A DNA stretch of 14,583 nucleotides from an uncultured bacterium (GTDB taxonomy: Bacteria > Bacillota > Clostridia > Oscillospirales > Oscillospiraceae): the NCBI GenBank assembly GCA_905214155.1, contig CAJMLC010000032.1:1-14583 (forward strand), read 5' to 3'. The notes under the pieces were generated by a model. The model saw nothing but the letters and a program-made list of their open reading frames with translations, was not told where the DNA came from and did not search any database. The translations under genes were made by a program, and so were the position numbers. Positions 1-7,363 of the stretch are shown piece after piece; the first letter of the stretch is position 1, and each line of letters opens with the position of its first letter.

Positions 1-138
1 TAAATTCATTTTCTGATGCCTTGATTGTAGCAAGATGGAGTATGGCCCACCATATTGCGAAATGATGATCGACGCGAGCTGTGGGTTCACGTTCGCGATC
101 TTCACCGGGTATTGCAGCTTTTTCTCATACACAAACAT
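1..138 (-). CDS. cotJC: CotJC spore-coat protein, N-terminal fragment, apparently broken
   Basis: This gene starts at an ATG and runs off the left edge, with 46 codons visible. The first 32 residues (MFVYEKKLQYPVKIANVNPQ, then a segment ending in QYGGP) match the conserved start of CotJC, a manganese-catalase-like protein of the spore coat. After QYGGP the family normally continues with an acidic/Gly DGEL-type segment and a long four-helix catalase domain. Here the frame instead reads YSILLQSRHQKMNL, which is not CotJC-like, and the DNA in positions 1-45 is AT-rich (16 of 45 bases G or C) beside GC-rich neighbours. The ATG lies 3 bp after the stop of the CotJA-CotJB gene and is preceded by GGAGG at a good distance, so the start is firm. 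The body may be disrupted by an inserted element, a rearrangement or an assembly join; the window cannot tell which. Confidence 0.7.
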   Translation of the reverse strand, partial: MFVYEKKLQYPVKIANVNPQLASIIISQYGGPYSILLQSRHQKMNL

Positions 139-141
139 GGC

Positions 142-609
142 TCAATCCTCCTGCTCGTAATCCCAAGGCCACGGATCGTCGGGCCAGGTGTAGGTGCCGC
201 TCATCGCGGACTCCATCTGCGTCAGCGCCGTGCCATCCTGCTCCAGCTGTTGAAGCTGATGGCCGTACAGCTCGACATATTGATTGTAAAGCTCCACAGC
301 GTCGCTGTCGCTGCGGTGCGTGTCGAGGTAGAGGCCGAGCTCGTTGATCGCGAAGCCAAGCTCCTGCAAGGTGTGGAGCGCAGTCTGGCGCAGCTCCTGC
401 GTGTTCTCCTGACCGGCAAGTGGCAGGTCGAGTCCCGGGAATAGCGTCCCCCGGATGATGGCACAGCCGGGCTTGTAGCGCTCCGGATTCTGCAGCTGGA
501 ACGGGACATACGGATTGGCCAGCGGCGCACAGGCAGGCAGATTGCCCTGCCCGTTGGCGCAGGTCGCGGCGGCCGTCTCCTGCCCCTCGTATTTCATAGA
601 ATCGTTCAA
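142..609 (-). CDS. CotJA-CotJB fused spore-coat protein
   Basis: This 155-aa protein appears to join two spore-coat polypeptides that are usually separate. Residues about 32-65 (NPYVPFQLQNPERY, then RGTLFPGLDLP) carry the CotJA signature, a YVP-plus-GTLFP-L core. Residues about 73-155 carry the CotJB pattern: a leucine-rich helix, the LYLDTHRSDSDAVELYNQY motif, and an aromatic/acidic tail with WPW near the C-terminus. The frame is continuous with no sign of a frameshift. In Bacillus the cotJA, cotJB and cotJC products act together in the inner coat. CotJC follows 3 bp downstream here, so the locus order is kept. The start chosen is a TTG, because AAAGGAG sits nine bases before it; the next in-frame ATG, four codons on, is too far from that site. 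No convincing sigma-E promoter is visible upstream. Confidence 0.85.
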   Translation of the reverse strand: MNDSMKYEGQETAAATCANGQGNLPACAPLANPYVPFQLQNPERYKPGCAIIRGTLFPGLDLPLAGQENTQELRQTALHTLQELGFAINELGLYLDTHRSDSDAVELYNQYVELYGHQLQQLEQDGTALTQMESAMSGTYTWPDDPWPWDYEQED

Positions 610-683
610 GGTAAGTAGCTCCTTTCGTCATTCGACTGGGTTTTTACCCTGAACCACTCTATGAATGCGCGGCGAAAAATGTG

Positions 684-713
684 CAAAACAGCGGCGATCC
701 GTCAGATCGCCGC
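684..713 (-). terminator. Rho-independent terminator after ligA
   Basis: A 9-bp perfect stem (GCGGCGATC with GATCGCCGC) and a 5-base loop begin about 10 bp after the ligA stop codon. A short T-rich run (TGTTTT in the minus strand) follows. It would end the pcrA-yunB-ligA transcript before cotJ. Confidence 0.75.
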
Positions 714-723
714 CTATTTGACT

Positions 724-2697
724 CTATTTCAGCAGATCAAGGAATTCCTGTTCGGAAAGAACCGGGATGCCCAGCTCGTTTGCCTTTTTCAGCTTGCTGC
801 CCGCATTCTCGCCCGCGACGACGTAGGTAGTCTTCTTTGAGACGGAACCTGCCGCCTTGCCGCCGAAGGATTCGATCTTCTCGGTGGCTTCTTCGCGGGT
901 GAAGAGGCTCAGTGCCCCGGTCAGCACGAAGGTTTTGCCTGCAAAGCGCGTGTCCGTTACCTGCTTCTGCGACGCGAAATTGACGCCCGCCGCGCGCAGC
1001 CGCGCGATGAGATCCTGCGACTGCGGATCGGAGAACCAGTCGAGGATGCTCTCCGCCGTGGTCTCTCCAATATCCGGCACGGCGGTCAGCTCTTCCTCCG
1101 TCGCCGCCATCAGCGCGTCGAGCGAGCCGAACGTCATCGCCAGCACCTTGGCTGCCTTTGATCCCACCTGCCGAATGCCAAACGCGCAGAGCAGCCGCGA
1201 GAGGTCGTTGCCCTTGCTGGTCTCGATGGCCTTTTGCAGGTTTTCTGCGGATTTTTCACCCTGGCCCGGCAGCGCTGCAAACTTTGCAAAATCCAGGCTG
1301 TAAAGGTCGGCAGGATTCGAAATCATGTTCTGCGCGATGAGCGTGTCGATGATTGCGCTGCCGAGGCCGTCGATGTTCATCGCCTCGCGCGAGACGAAAT
1401 GTGCCAGATTGCGGCTCAGCTGCGCGGGACACTCCGCGCCGGTGCAGCGGAGCGCCACGCCGTCCTCGTCGCGCACGACCGGCGCGCCGCAGACCGGACA
1501 GCGGCTTGGCAGTTGGTACGGCACGGCGCCCGCCGGGCGCTTGTCCAGCTCGACCTCGAGAATTTCGGGGATGATCTCCCCTGCTTTCCGGATCTTGACC
1601 GTGTCGCCGATGCGGATGTCCTTTTCCGTGATGAAATCCTGATTGTGGAGCGTCGCGGCCGTGACTGTCGTCCCGGCCAGATGCACCGGCGCAACAATGG
1701 CCCTCGGCGTCAGGACGCCCGTCCGCCCGACCTGCACCACGATGTCCTGCAGCACGGTCGATTTGATCTCCGGCGGATATTTGAACGCCGCGGCCCAGCG
1801 CGGGAACTTCGCCGTGCTGCCCATGCGTTCGCGCGCGGCGAGGTCGTTCAGCTTCATGACCGCGCCGTCGATGTCGTAGGAGAGCGTATAGCGCGTCTCG
1901 TTGAGGTCCTCGATGAGCGCCCCGGCTCGGTCCATGTCGCGGCAAAGCGTGTACGGGATGACCTTGAAGCCGAGGCTTCGCAGATAGTCCAGCGTCTCGC
2001 TGTGCGTCCGAAACGTGCGCCCCTCGGCAAGCTGTAAATTGAAGACCAGAATGTCCAGGCGGCGCTTCGCCGCGATCTTCGGGTCGAGCTGCCGCAGCGA
2101 CCCCGCTGCGGCGTTGCGCGGATTGGCAAAGAGGGGCTTTCCTGCCTGCTCCTGCTGCGCGTTCAGCGCTTCGAACGACGCACGCGGCATGAACACCTCG
2201 CCGCGCACGATGAGCCGGGACGGCGCGCCCTCAAGCCGCATCGGAATGGAACGAATGGTTTTGAGATTTTCCGTCACGTCCTCGCCGACAAGGCCGTCGC
2301 CGCGCGTGGCGCCGCGCGTAAAGACGCCGTCGAGGTACTCCAGCGCCACGGAAAGCCCGTCGACCTTCGGCTCGACCGAATACTCCGCCTCCGGCTCCTC
2401 TGTGCGGACGCGCGCGTCAAATTCGCGCAGCTCGTCGAGCGAGAAGACGTCCTGCAAGCTCTCGAGCGGCACCGCGTGCTGTACCTTCTGAAACGCACTG
2501 ATCGCCTCACCGCCGACGCGCCGCGTAGGGCTGGTTGGCGAGGCATACTGCGGATATTCCTTTTCCAGATCCTCCAACCGGCGGAGAATATGGTCGTAGG
2601 TATAGTCGTCGATCTTCGGGTCGTCCAGCACGTAATATTGCCGGTTGTGGTATTCCAGCTCGCGCGTGAGCTGTTCGATCTCCTGTCTGGGGTCCAT
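724..2697 (-). CDS. ligA: NAD-dependent DNA ligase LigA
   Basis: This is the essential NAD+-dependent ligase that seals nicks in replication and excision repair. At 657 aa it is close to the usual length (about 670). The N-terminal domain has the YYVLDDPKIDDYTYD motif for NAD binding. The adenylation site is K111 in the motif EPKVDG, the lysine that carries AMP. An OB-fold follows, then a zinc site with C400, C403, C418 and C423. After it come helix-hairpin-helix repeats (for example LPGQGEKSAENL and VPDIGETTAESIL) and a C-terminal BRCT domain at about 579-657. The start ATG is preceded by GAGGGGAG. The gene lies 16 bp behind yunB and is probably co-transcribed with pcrA and yunB; pcrA-ligA proximity is also known from Bacillus. 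All key residues are present and nothing suggests truncation. Confidence 0.98.
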   Translation of the reverse strand: MDPRQEIEQLTRELEYHNRQYYVLDDPKIDDYTYDHILRRLEDLEKEYPQYASPTSPTRRVGGEAISAFQKVQHAVPLESLQDVFSLDELREFDARVRTEEPEAEYSVEPKVDGLSVALEYLDGVFTRGATRGDGLVGEDVTENLKTIRSIPMRLEGAPSRLIVRGEVFMPRASFEALNAQQEQAGKPLFANPRNAAAGSLRQLDPKIAAKRRLDILVFNLQLAEGRTFRTHSETLDYLRSLGFKVIPYTLCRDMDRAGALIEDLNETRYTLSYDIDGAVMKLNDLAARERMGSTAKFPRWAAAFKYPPEIKSTVLQDIVVQVGRTGVLTPRAIVAPVHLAGTTVTAATLHNQDFITEKDIRIGDTVKIRKAGEIIPEILEVELDKRPAGAVPYQLPSRCPVCGAPVVRDEDGVALRCTGAECPAQLSRNLAHFVSREAMNIDGLGSAIIDTLIAQNMISNPADLYSLDFAKFAALPGQGEKSAENLQKAIETSKGNDLSRLLCAFGIRQVGSKAAKVLAMTFGSLDALMAATEEELTAVPDIGETTAESILDWFSDPQSQDLIARLRAAGVNFASQKQVTDTRFAGKTFVLTGALSLFTREEATEKIESFGGKAAGSVSKKTTYVVAGENAGSKLKKANELGIPVLSEQEFLDLLK

Positions 2698-2713
2698 AAA
2701 AACTCCCCTCTCG

Positions 2714-3337
2714 TCAGTTTAGTTGTAAAAATGTCTCCGGCACACGGCCGACGATGACCGTCTCGGCCAGAATGACGTCGTTCGTGACGTCCGTGGCCTG
2801 CATCCCGGCAGGCGTCAGGAACGTGATGTTCACAGAAAATGTGATCCAGATTTTCTGTAGACTCTGGTTGATGCCGCAGTCGGTGAAGCTCGAATAAAAG
2901 TCCGCATTCGTCATATTCAGCGTCACGACCTTCACCGGCAGGCGCAGCCCGCGCCCGGCAAAGAACGACGGCAGGAACAGGCTCCCCAGCGGGACGCCGA
3001 GGTCTCGGATCTCGACCTCGGACACCAGATCGTCCAGCGCGGCAAAGACCTCCGCCTTCAGCAGCGCGATCTGCCCCGTATCGGTGCGCATGGCCGTGAT
3101 CTGCCCGGTCTCATCCTTTTCAAAGGAGATGAGTCCGCCGTAGTCCGCCGTGCCTTCGGCCATCTGTCGGTTCACCGCCCCAGCCAGCGCGCTCGACGCC
3201 GCGTTCACGACCTGGGTCTCCGCGATCGTGCGCAGCATGGGCCGGATGCGGAACTGGATGCCAAGCGCCGCCGCAAGAATCATCGCCAGCAGCACCAGCA
3301 GTGAAAACCGCCGCCGTCTTCTCCGCTTCCGGTTCAT
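2714..3337 (-). CDS. yunB: Sporulation protein YunB
   Basis: This 207-aa protein has a highly basic N-terminus (MNRKRRRRRR), a single membrane helix at about residues 11-27 and an extracytoplasmic remainder. That layout, the ending ILAETVIVGRVPETFLQLN, and the internal patterns of small and hydroxyl residues around VNAASSALAGAVNRQM match the YunB family, a sporulation protein made in the mother cell in Bacillus whose exact biochemical role is unclear. The start has GAGAGGTGG a few bases upstream. It sits between pcrA (53 bp gap) and ligA (16 bp gap) with no promoter or terminator of its own that I can see, so it is probably part of that transcript. In Bacillus yunB is not next to pcrA-ligA. 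The family call is from sequence pattern and context, and I cannot rule out a related membrane protein. Confidence 0.85.
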   Translation of the reverse strand: MNRKRRRRRRFSLLVLLAMILAAALGIQFRIRPMLRTIAETQVVNAASSALAGAVNRQMAEGTADYGGLISFEKDETGQITAMRTDTGQIALLKAEVFAALDDLVSEVEIRDLGVPLGSLFLPSFFAGRGLRLPVKVVTLNMTNADFYSSFTDCGINQSLQKIWITFSVNITFLTPAGMQATDVTNDVILAETVIVGRVPETFLQLN

Positions 3338-3390
3338 GCTACCACCTCTCCTCGCATCAATTTATGCGTCGAGGAGCGTGAAAAATGCCT

Positions 3391-5811
3391 TTATAACTTG
3401 GTCATGTGTTGACTTGCGGTGTTCGCCATCAGGCGCTTCGTGCCGATGCCGTCGAACGCGATCTCGAGCAGCGCGTCGTTCCCCATCGGGAGCACCGTGA
3501 GCACCATGCCTCGGCCAAATGCCTTGTGCTGGATCATGTCGCCCTTGGCGAACTGGATGTTTGCCTGCTTCGGCGCGGCGCCGGTCAACGAGGAATAGTC
3601 CTTGCGCGGCGGACGCGGTGCGCGCTGCTTGTGAACGCCGTAGCCTCCGCCATAGCCGCCCACCTGTGACACCTCGTCATAGCTCCGCTCCGGCCGCGGC
3701 TTGAAGCCGCCGCGCTTTTCCACAAACTCCTCCGGCAGCTCGTCGACGAAGCGTGAGGCGATGTTCGTCGTCGTGCGGCCATAGAGCATGCGCTGACGCG
3801 CGTAGGAGATGTTCAGCGTCTGCTTTGCCCGCGTGATCGCCACGTAGCAAAGCCGCCGCTCCTCCTCCATCTCCTCCGGGTCGCCGAGGCAGCGGTTGCC
3901 GGGGAACAGGCCCTCTTCAAAGCCGACGAGATACACGTGCGGGAACTCCAGGCCCTTTGCCGCGTGCATCGTCATCATCACGACGGCATCGGCGTCCGCG
4001 TCATACTGCTCGATGTCGGTGTAGAGCGCGATCTCCTCCAAAAAACCGCTGAGTGTCGGCGTGTCGGTGTTCTCCATATAGCTTAAAATGCTGGATTTCA
4101 GCTCTCGCACGTTCTCGAGCCGCGTGCGCGACTCCACATCGTTCTTCTCCTCGAGCATCGCAACATAGCCCGTGCGGATGAGGACCTCTTCATAAAAGTC
4201 CGGCAGCGTCAGCGTAAACAGCAGCTGCGCGCATTCCTCGATCATGTCCGAAAACGCCGTCAGCTTGCCCACGGCCTTCTCCATGCTGGGATAGTCCTTC
4301 GCGTGCAGGATGACCTCGTAGAGCGGCACATTCGCTGCGTCCGCCTGCCGCTGCGCCATCTCGACGGTTTTCGCGCCGATGCCACGCGGCGGCTGGTTGA
4401 GGATGCGCCGCAGGCGCAGATCGTCCGCGCGGTTGTTGATCAGGCACAGATACGCCAGCATATCCTTGACCTCGGCCCGGTCGAAGAAACGCGTGCCGCC
4501 GATGATGCGGTATGGGATGCCGTTGCGCTTGAATGCGTACTCGAGCGCGTTCGACTGCGCATTCGTCCGGTAGAGGATCGCGTAGTCCTTGAAATTCTGC
4601 CCCTTTGAGCGCGCGATGATCGAGCCTGCGACATAGTTCGCCTCATCCGATTCGTTCTGGGCTTCGAAGACCTTGATCTTCTCGCCCGCGCCGTTTTCGG
4701 TCCAGAGCTTTTTGCCCTTGCGGCCCTTGTTGTTCGAGATGACGGTGTTCGCCGCGTTCAGGATCGCCTGCGTCGAACGGTAGTTCTGCTCGAGCCGGAT
4801 GACCTGTGCGCCCTTGTACTGCTGCTCGAACGAGAGGATGTTCTCGATCGTCGCGCCGCGGAATTTATAGATGCTCTGGTCGTCGTCGCCGACGACGCAG
4901 ATGTTCTCATACCCACCGGCGAGCAGAGACGAAAGGCGGTATTGCAGCGCATTCGTGTCCTGATACTCATCGATGAGCACGTAATGGAACTTTCGCTGAT
5001 AGAACGCGCGCACATCGTCAAACTGCTCGAGCAGCTCGACTGTTTTCAGAATGATGTCGTCAAAGTCCAGCGCGTTCGCCTCGTGCAGCCGCTTCTGATA
5101 CTCGGCGTAGATCTGCGAGATCTTCTCCATGCGGTAATCGCCCGCGACGGCGGCCGTCTTGTCGAACTCCGCCGGAGACTGCATCTTGTCCTTGGCCCTG
5201 CCGATCACGGAGAGGGCCAGCCGCGGCGGGAATGCCTTTTCATCCATCTGAAAATCGCGCAGCACGTCCTTGATGACGCGCTCAGAGTCCGCGGAGTCGT
5301 AGATCGTGAAGCTGGACGAGTAGCCCTCCAGCCGGTCGATGTCCCGCCGCAGAATGCGGCAGCAGGCCGAGTGGAACGTCATCGCCCAGACATCGAGGGC
5401 CTCCGGCCCGAGCATCCGCTCGAGCCGCTCCTTGAGTTCGTTCGCCGCCTTGTTTGTAAACGTGATCGCGATGATCGACCACGGCGCGGCGGGATGCAGC
5501 GCCGAGAGCGCCTCGGCCCGCTGCTTCATGGTCTCGTCGCCCGTCTCGAGATAGCCTTCGAGAAATTCCACATCCTCGTCCGTGACATAGTCCGGGATCT
5601 CATTGGAGTCTGACGCCTCGCCGAATGCGATGAGGTTCGCAATGCGGTTGATGAGCACGGTCGTCTTGCCGCTGCCCGCGCCGGCCAGCAGCAGCAGCGG
5701 CCCCTGCGTGGTCATGACCGCGCGGCGCTGCATGTCGTTCAGGCCCGAAAAACGCCGGGCGATGACCGCACGGCGTGCCGTTAAGAATCTTGCTTCCAAT
5801 TCTGCTTTCAT
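3391..5811 (-). CDS. pcrA: ATP-dependent DNA helicase PcrA (UvrD family)
   Basis: This superfamily 1A 3'-5' helicase unwinds DNA in nucleotide excision repair and rolling-circle replication and removes stalled RNA polymerase. All helicase motifs are present. They are a Q-like LNDMQRRAV near residue 23, Walker A AGAGSGKT at 43-50, Ia TFTNKAA near 118, Walker B DEYQ at 281-284, motif III GDDDQSIYKFRGA at 308-320, motif IV QNYRST at 342-347, and motifs V (MHAAKGLEF) and VI (YVAITRAK) in the C-terminal half. The last 53 residues form the Tudor-like tail (HKAFGRGMVLTV) that contacts RNA polymerase in PcrA. At 806 aa it is longer than Bacillus PcrA (about 740), largely because of an acidic insertion at about residues 65-108 between Walker A and motif Ia. 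It has its own promoter and a GGTGG ribosome site, and heads a transcript with yunB and ligA. Confidence 0.97.
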   Translation of the reverse strand: MKAELEARFLTARRAVIARRFSGLNDMQRRAVMTTQGPLLLLAGAGSGKTTVLINRIANLIAFGEASDSNEIPDYVTDEDVEFLEGYLETGDETMKQRAEALSALHPAAPWSIIAITFTNKAANELKERLERMLGPEALDVWAMTFHSACCRILRRDIDRLEGYSSSFTIYDSADSERVIKDVLRDFQMDEKAFPPRLALSVIGRAKDKMQSPAEFDKTAAVAGDYRMEKISQIYAEYQKRLHEANALDFDDIILKTVELLEQFDDVRAFYQRKFHYVLIDEYQDTNALQYRLSSLLAGGYENICVVGDDDQSIYKFRGATIENILSFEQQYKGAQVIRLEQNYRSTQAILNAANTVISNNKGRKGKKLWTENGAGEKIKVFEAQNESDEANYVAGSIIARSKGQNFKDYAILYRTNAQSNALEYAFKRNGIPYRIIGGTRFFDRAEVKDMLAYLCLINNRADDLRLRRILNQPPRGIGAKTVEMAQRQADAANVPLYEVILHAKDYPSMEKAVGKLTAFSDMIEECAQLLFTLTLPDFYEEVLIRTGYVAMLEEKNDVESRTRLENVRELKSSILSYMENTDTPTLSGFLEEIALYTDIEQYDADADAVVMMTMHAAKGLEFPHVYLVGFEEGLFPGNRCLGDPEEMEEERRLCYVAITRAKQTLNISYARQRMLYGRTTTNIASRFVDELPEEFVEKRGGFKPRPERSYDEVSQVGGYGGGYGVHKQRAPRPPRKDYSSLTGAAPKQANIQFAKGDMIQHKAFGRGMVLTVLPMGNDALLEIAFDGIGTKRLMANTASQHMTKL

Positions 5812-5825
5812 AGGTCCACCTTTGC

Positions 5826-5844
5826 CGCCGCCAGTGTGGCGGCG
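5826..5844 (-). other. Hairpin in the pcrA 5' leader
   Basis: This perfect 8-bp inverted repeat (CGCCGCCA with TGGCGGCG) has a 3-base loop and lies between the pcrA promoter and its ribosome binding site. There is no U-run after it, so it is not a terminator. It may affect mRNA stability or ribosome access; that is inference. Confidence 0.4.
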
Positions 5845-5860
5845 AATATTCGATGGCTCT

Positions 5861-5889
5861 ATTTTAGTATATTTTTCGCGGTTTGTCCA
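5861..5889 (-). promoter_or_regulatory. Sigma-A type promoter for pcrA
   Basis: The -35 hexamer TGGACA (5884-5889) and -10 hexamer TAAAAT (5861-5866) are separated by exactly 17 bp, about 50 bp before the pcrA start. The -35 box touches the sigF stop codon, so pcrA-yunB-ligA can be transcribed independently of the spoIIA operon during vegetative growth. Confidence 0.7.
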
Positions 5890-6588
5890 TTACAAAAACG
5901 CGCGCAGCTGCCCCAGCGCCTTTTTCTCGATGCGGCTCACCTGTACCTGCGACACACCGAGCAGCCCCGCGATCTTCTGCTGCGTCAGGCCGTGGAAATA
6001 GCGCAGGTCGATCACTATCCGCTCGCGCTCCGTCAGCTGCGCAAGCGCGTTCCGCAGCGAAAGGGACTCTAAGATCCGGTCCTCCATCCCGTCCGTACAG
6101 AGCACATCCTCGAGGGAGAAGCCCTCCTCGCCGCTCTCGCGCTGAATGGACTCCGCCATGCCCGTCGCGGTCTCCGCCATGGCGATCTCCTCCGGCGTCA
6201 GGCCGAGCTCCGCCGCCAGCTCCGAGACCGCAGGCTCGCGCCCGAGCGTCCCGGTCAGGCGCGTGCGCGCCTGATGGATCTGCGCGGCGCGCTCTTTCAG
6301 GCTCCGGCTGACCTTCACCTGCCCGTCGTCGCGCAGAAAGCGGCGGATCTCGCCTGCGATCTTCGGCACAGCGTAGGTCGAAAACTGCGTCCCATAGCTG
6401 AGGTCAAACCCCGCCACCGCCTTCAGAAAGCCGACGCAGCCGAGCTGATAGAGATCGTCCGGCTCTGTGCCCCGGCCAAAATAGCGCCGCGCGATCGACC
6501 AGATCAGGCCCGAATTTTCCACGACCAGCTGCTCGGCCGCCGACCGGTCGCCCGCCTGTGCCGCGCGGATGAGCGTCTGCGTACTCAA
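5890..6588 (-). CDS. sigF: RNA polymerase sigma factor sigma-F (SpoIIAC)
   Basis: Sigma-F is the first forespore-specific sigma factor of endospore formation and is held inactive by SpoIIAB until the septum forms. The 232-aa protein has regions 2.1-2.4 (DDLYQLGCVGFLKAV, then FDLSYGTQFSTYAVPKIAGEI), region 3 around residues 85-150, and region 4 with a helix-turn-helix near the C-terminus (LTQQKIAGLLGVSQVQVSRIE). It is somewhat shorter than the Bacillus protein (255 aa), mostly at the N-terminus. The start is a TTG whose last bases overlap the spoIIAB stop (TTGA), with GGGGGGA upstream. This implies translational coupling and a fixed ratio to its inhibitor. Position as third gene after spoIIAA and spoIIAB separates it from the related sigma-G and sigma-E. 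Confidence 0.96.
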   Translation of the reverse strand: MSTQTLIRAAQAGDRSAAEQLVVENSGLIWSIARRYFGRGTEPDDLYQLGCVGFLKAVAGFDLSYGTQFSTYAVPKIAGEIRRFLRDDGQVKVSRSLKERAAQIHQARTRLTGTLGREPAVSELAAELGLTPEEIAMAETATGMAESIQRESGEEGFSLEDVLCTDGMEDRILESLSLRNALAQLTERERIVIDLRYFHGLTQQKIAGLLGVSQVQVSRIEKKALGQLRAFL

Positions 6589-7025
6589 CTGGCGTCCCCC
6601 CGGCGGACGATCTTGCGCTTCATATGTACCGTTGTCCCCTTGCCGACCTTCGACGTCACGCGCAGGCTCGTCATAAAGCTCTCCATGATCGTGAAGCCCA
6701 TGCCGCTGCGCTCTTCGCCGCCGGTGGTGAACATCGGCGTGCGTGCCTGCTCAATGTCCGGGATGCCGCGGCCCTTGTCGCGGATGACGATGTCGAGCGT
6801 CCGCCCCTCGAGGATGCGGCAGCGGAGCGTGATCGTCCCGATGCGGTCGGGATAGGCGTGTACGATGCAGTTTGTCACGGCCTCGGAGACCGCCGTTTTG
6901 ATGTCCCCCAGCTCGTCCATCGTCGGGTCGAGCTGCGCGGCAAAGCACGCCACGAGCGAACGGGCCAGCGCCTCGTTGGCCGACCGGCTGGGAAATTCCA
7001 CCGATAAGTAATTTTCAACTTTCAT
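6585..7025 (-). CDS. spoIIAB: Anti-sigma-F factor and serine kinase SpoIIAB
   Basis: SpoIIAB binds and inhibits sigma-F and also phosphorylates SpoIIAA, using a GHKL-type ATP-binding fold. In the 146-aa protein the N-box is SEAVTNCIVHAYPD (about residues 47-60). The G1 box is DKGRGIPD (about 83-90), and the G2 region is GGEERSGMGFTIM (about 101-113), with the TTVHM strand at the end. Length equals that of the Bacillus protein. The start ATG lies inside the last codons of spoIIAA (11-bp overlap) and its stop overlaps the sigF start. The three genes therefore form a strictly coupled partner-switching module. Confidence 0.97.
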   Translation of the reverse strand: MKVENYLSVEFPSRSANEALARSLVACFAAQLDPTMDELGDIKTAVSEAVTNCIVHAYPDRIGTITLRCRILEGRTLDIVIRDKGRGIPDIEQARTPMFTTGGEERSGMGFTIMESFMTSLRVTSKVGKGTTVHMKRKIVRRGDAS

Positions 7026-7344
7026 AGACCAGACCTCTTTCTTCGATCTTCACGATTTGTTCCAGCCCCGACGCGCGGAGCACCTTCATCGGCTGCGGCG
7101 GCACGTTCTCCACGATCACCTCGCCGCGCAGCTCACGCATACGGCGGATGCAGGAGATGATGATGGCGATGCCGCTCGAATCCATGAACGTCACGTCCCG
7201 GAAATCCAGCACACCGACCGCCGGCAGATAGAGGTCGATCTTGTTGCCGAGCACGCGCATCACATCCTTTGCGCCGTGGTGGTCGATGTCGCCCTTCAGC
7301 GCGATCATCAGCCGCTTGTCCTGTAAGAAACTTGTCAGATTCAT
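7015..7344 (-). CDS. spoIIAA: Anti-anti-sigma factor SpoIIAA
   Basis: SpoIIAA is the STAS-domain protein that, when dephosphorylated by SpoIIE, captures SpoIIAB and frees sigma-F. The 109-aa product has the LKGDIDHHGA strand-helix near residue 17 and the phosphorylation site in the motif FMDSSG. By alignment with Bacillus Ser58 the modified residue is Ser56. The frame stays open upstream to 7467, but the ATG at 7344 is chosen because it gives the usual family length and begins just before the STAS fold. The upstream open part lies over a terminator hairpin and codes for nothing family-like. A GGAG is present 11 bases before the ATG, which is rather far. The gene heads the spoIIA operon; dacF, which precedes it in Bacillus, is absent and valS takes its place. 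Confidence 0.95.
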   Translation of the reverse strand: MNLTSFLQDKRLMIALKGDIDHHGAKDVMRVLGNKIDLYLPAVGVLDFRDVTFMDSSGIAIIISCIRRMRELRGEVIVENVPPQPMKVLRASGLEQIVKIEERGLVYES

Positions 7345-7363
7345 TCGTGCTTCAACTCCAAAC

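Noticed and set aside
1..65. A plus-strand open frame entering from the left edge (NSFSDALIVARWSMAH...)
   Set aside because: Only about 21 codons are visible and the last third is antisense cotJC. It could be the tail of a gene in an inserted element but cannot be supported.
125..631. A 168-codon minus-strand frame overlapping the CotJA-CotJB gene
   Set aside because: It overlaps a frame with clear CotJA and CotJB signatures. Its Ala/Arg/Pro-rich translation has no motif, although its start lies close upstream of the real ribosome site.
610..690. A possible sigma-E promoter before the cotJ genes
   Set aside because: TTCATAG-like and GTAAAAA-like pieces occur, but no pair with proper spacing resembles the sigma-E consensus well enough to report.
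1234..2037. A 267-codon plus-strand open frame opposite ligA
   Set aside because: It is antisense to an intact ligA, shows no family motif or ribosome site, and is a composition shadow.
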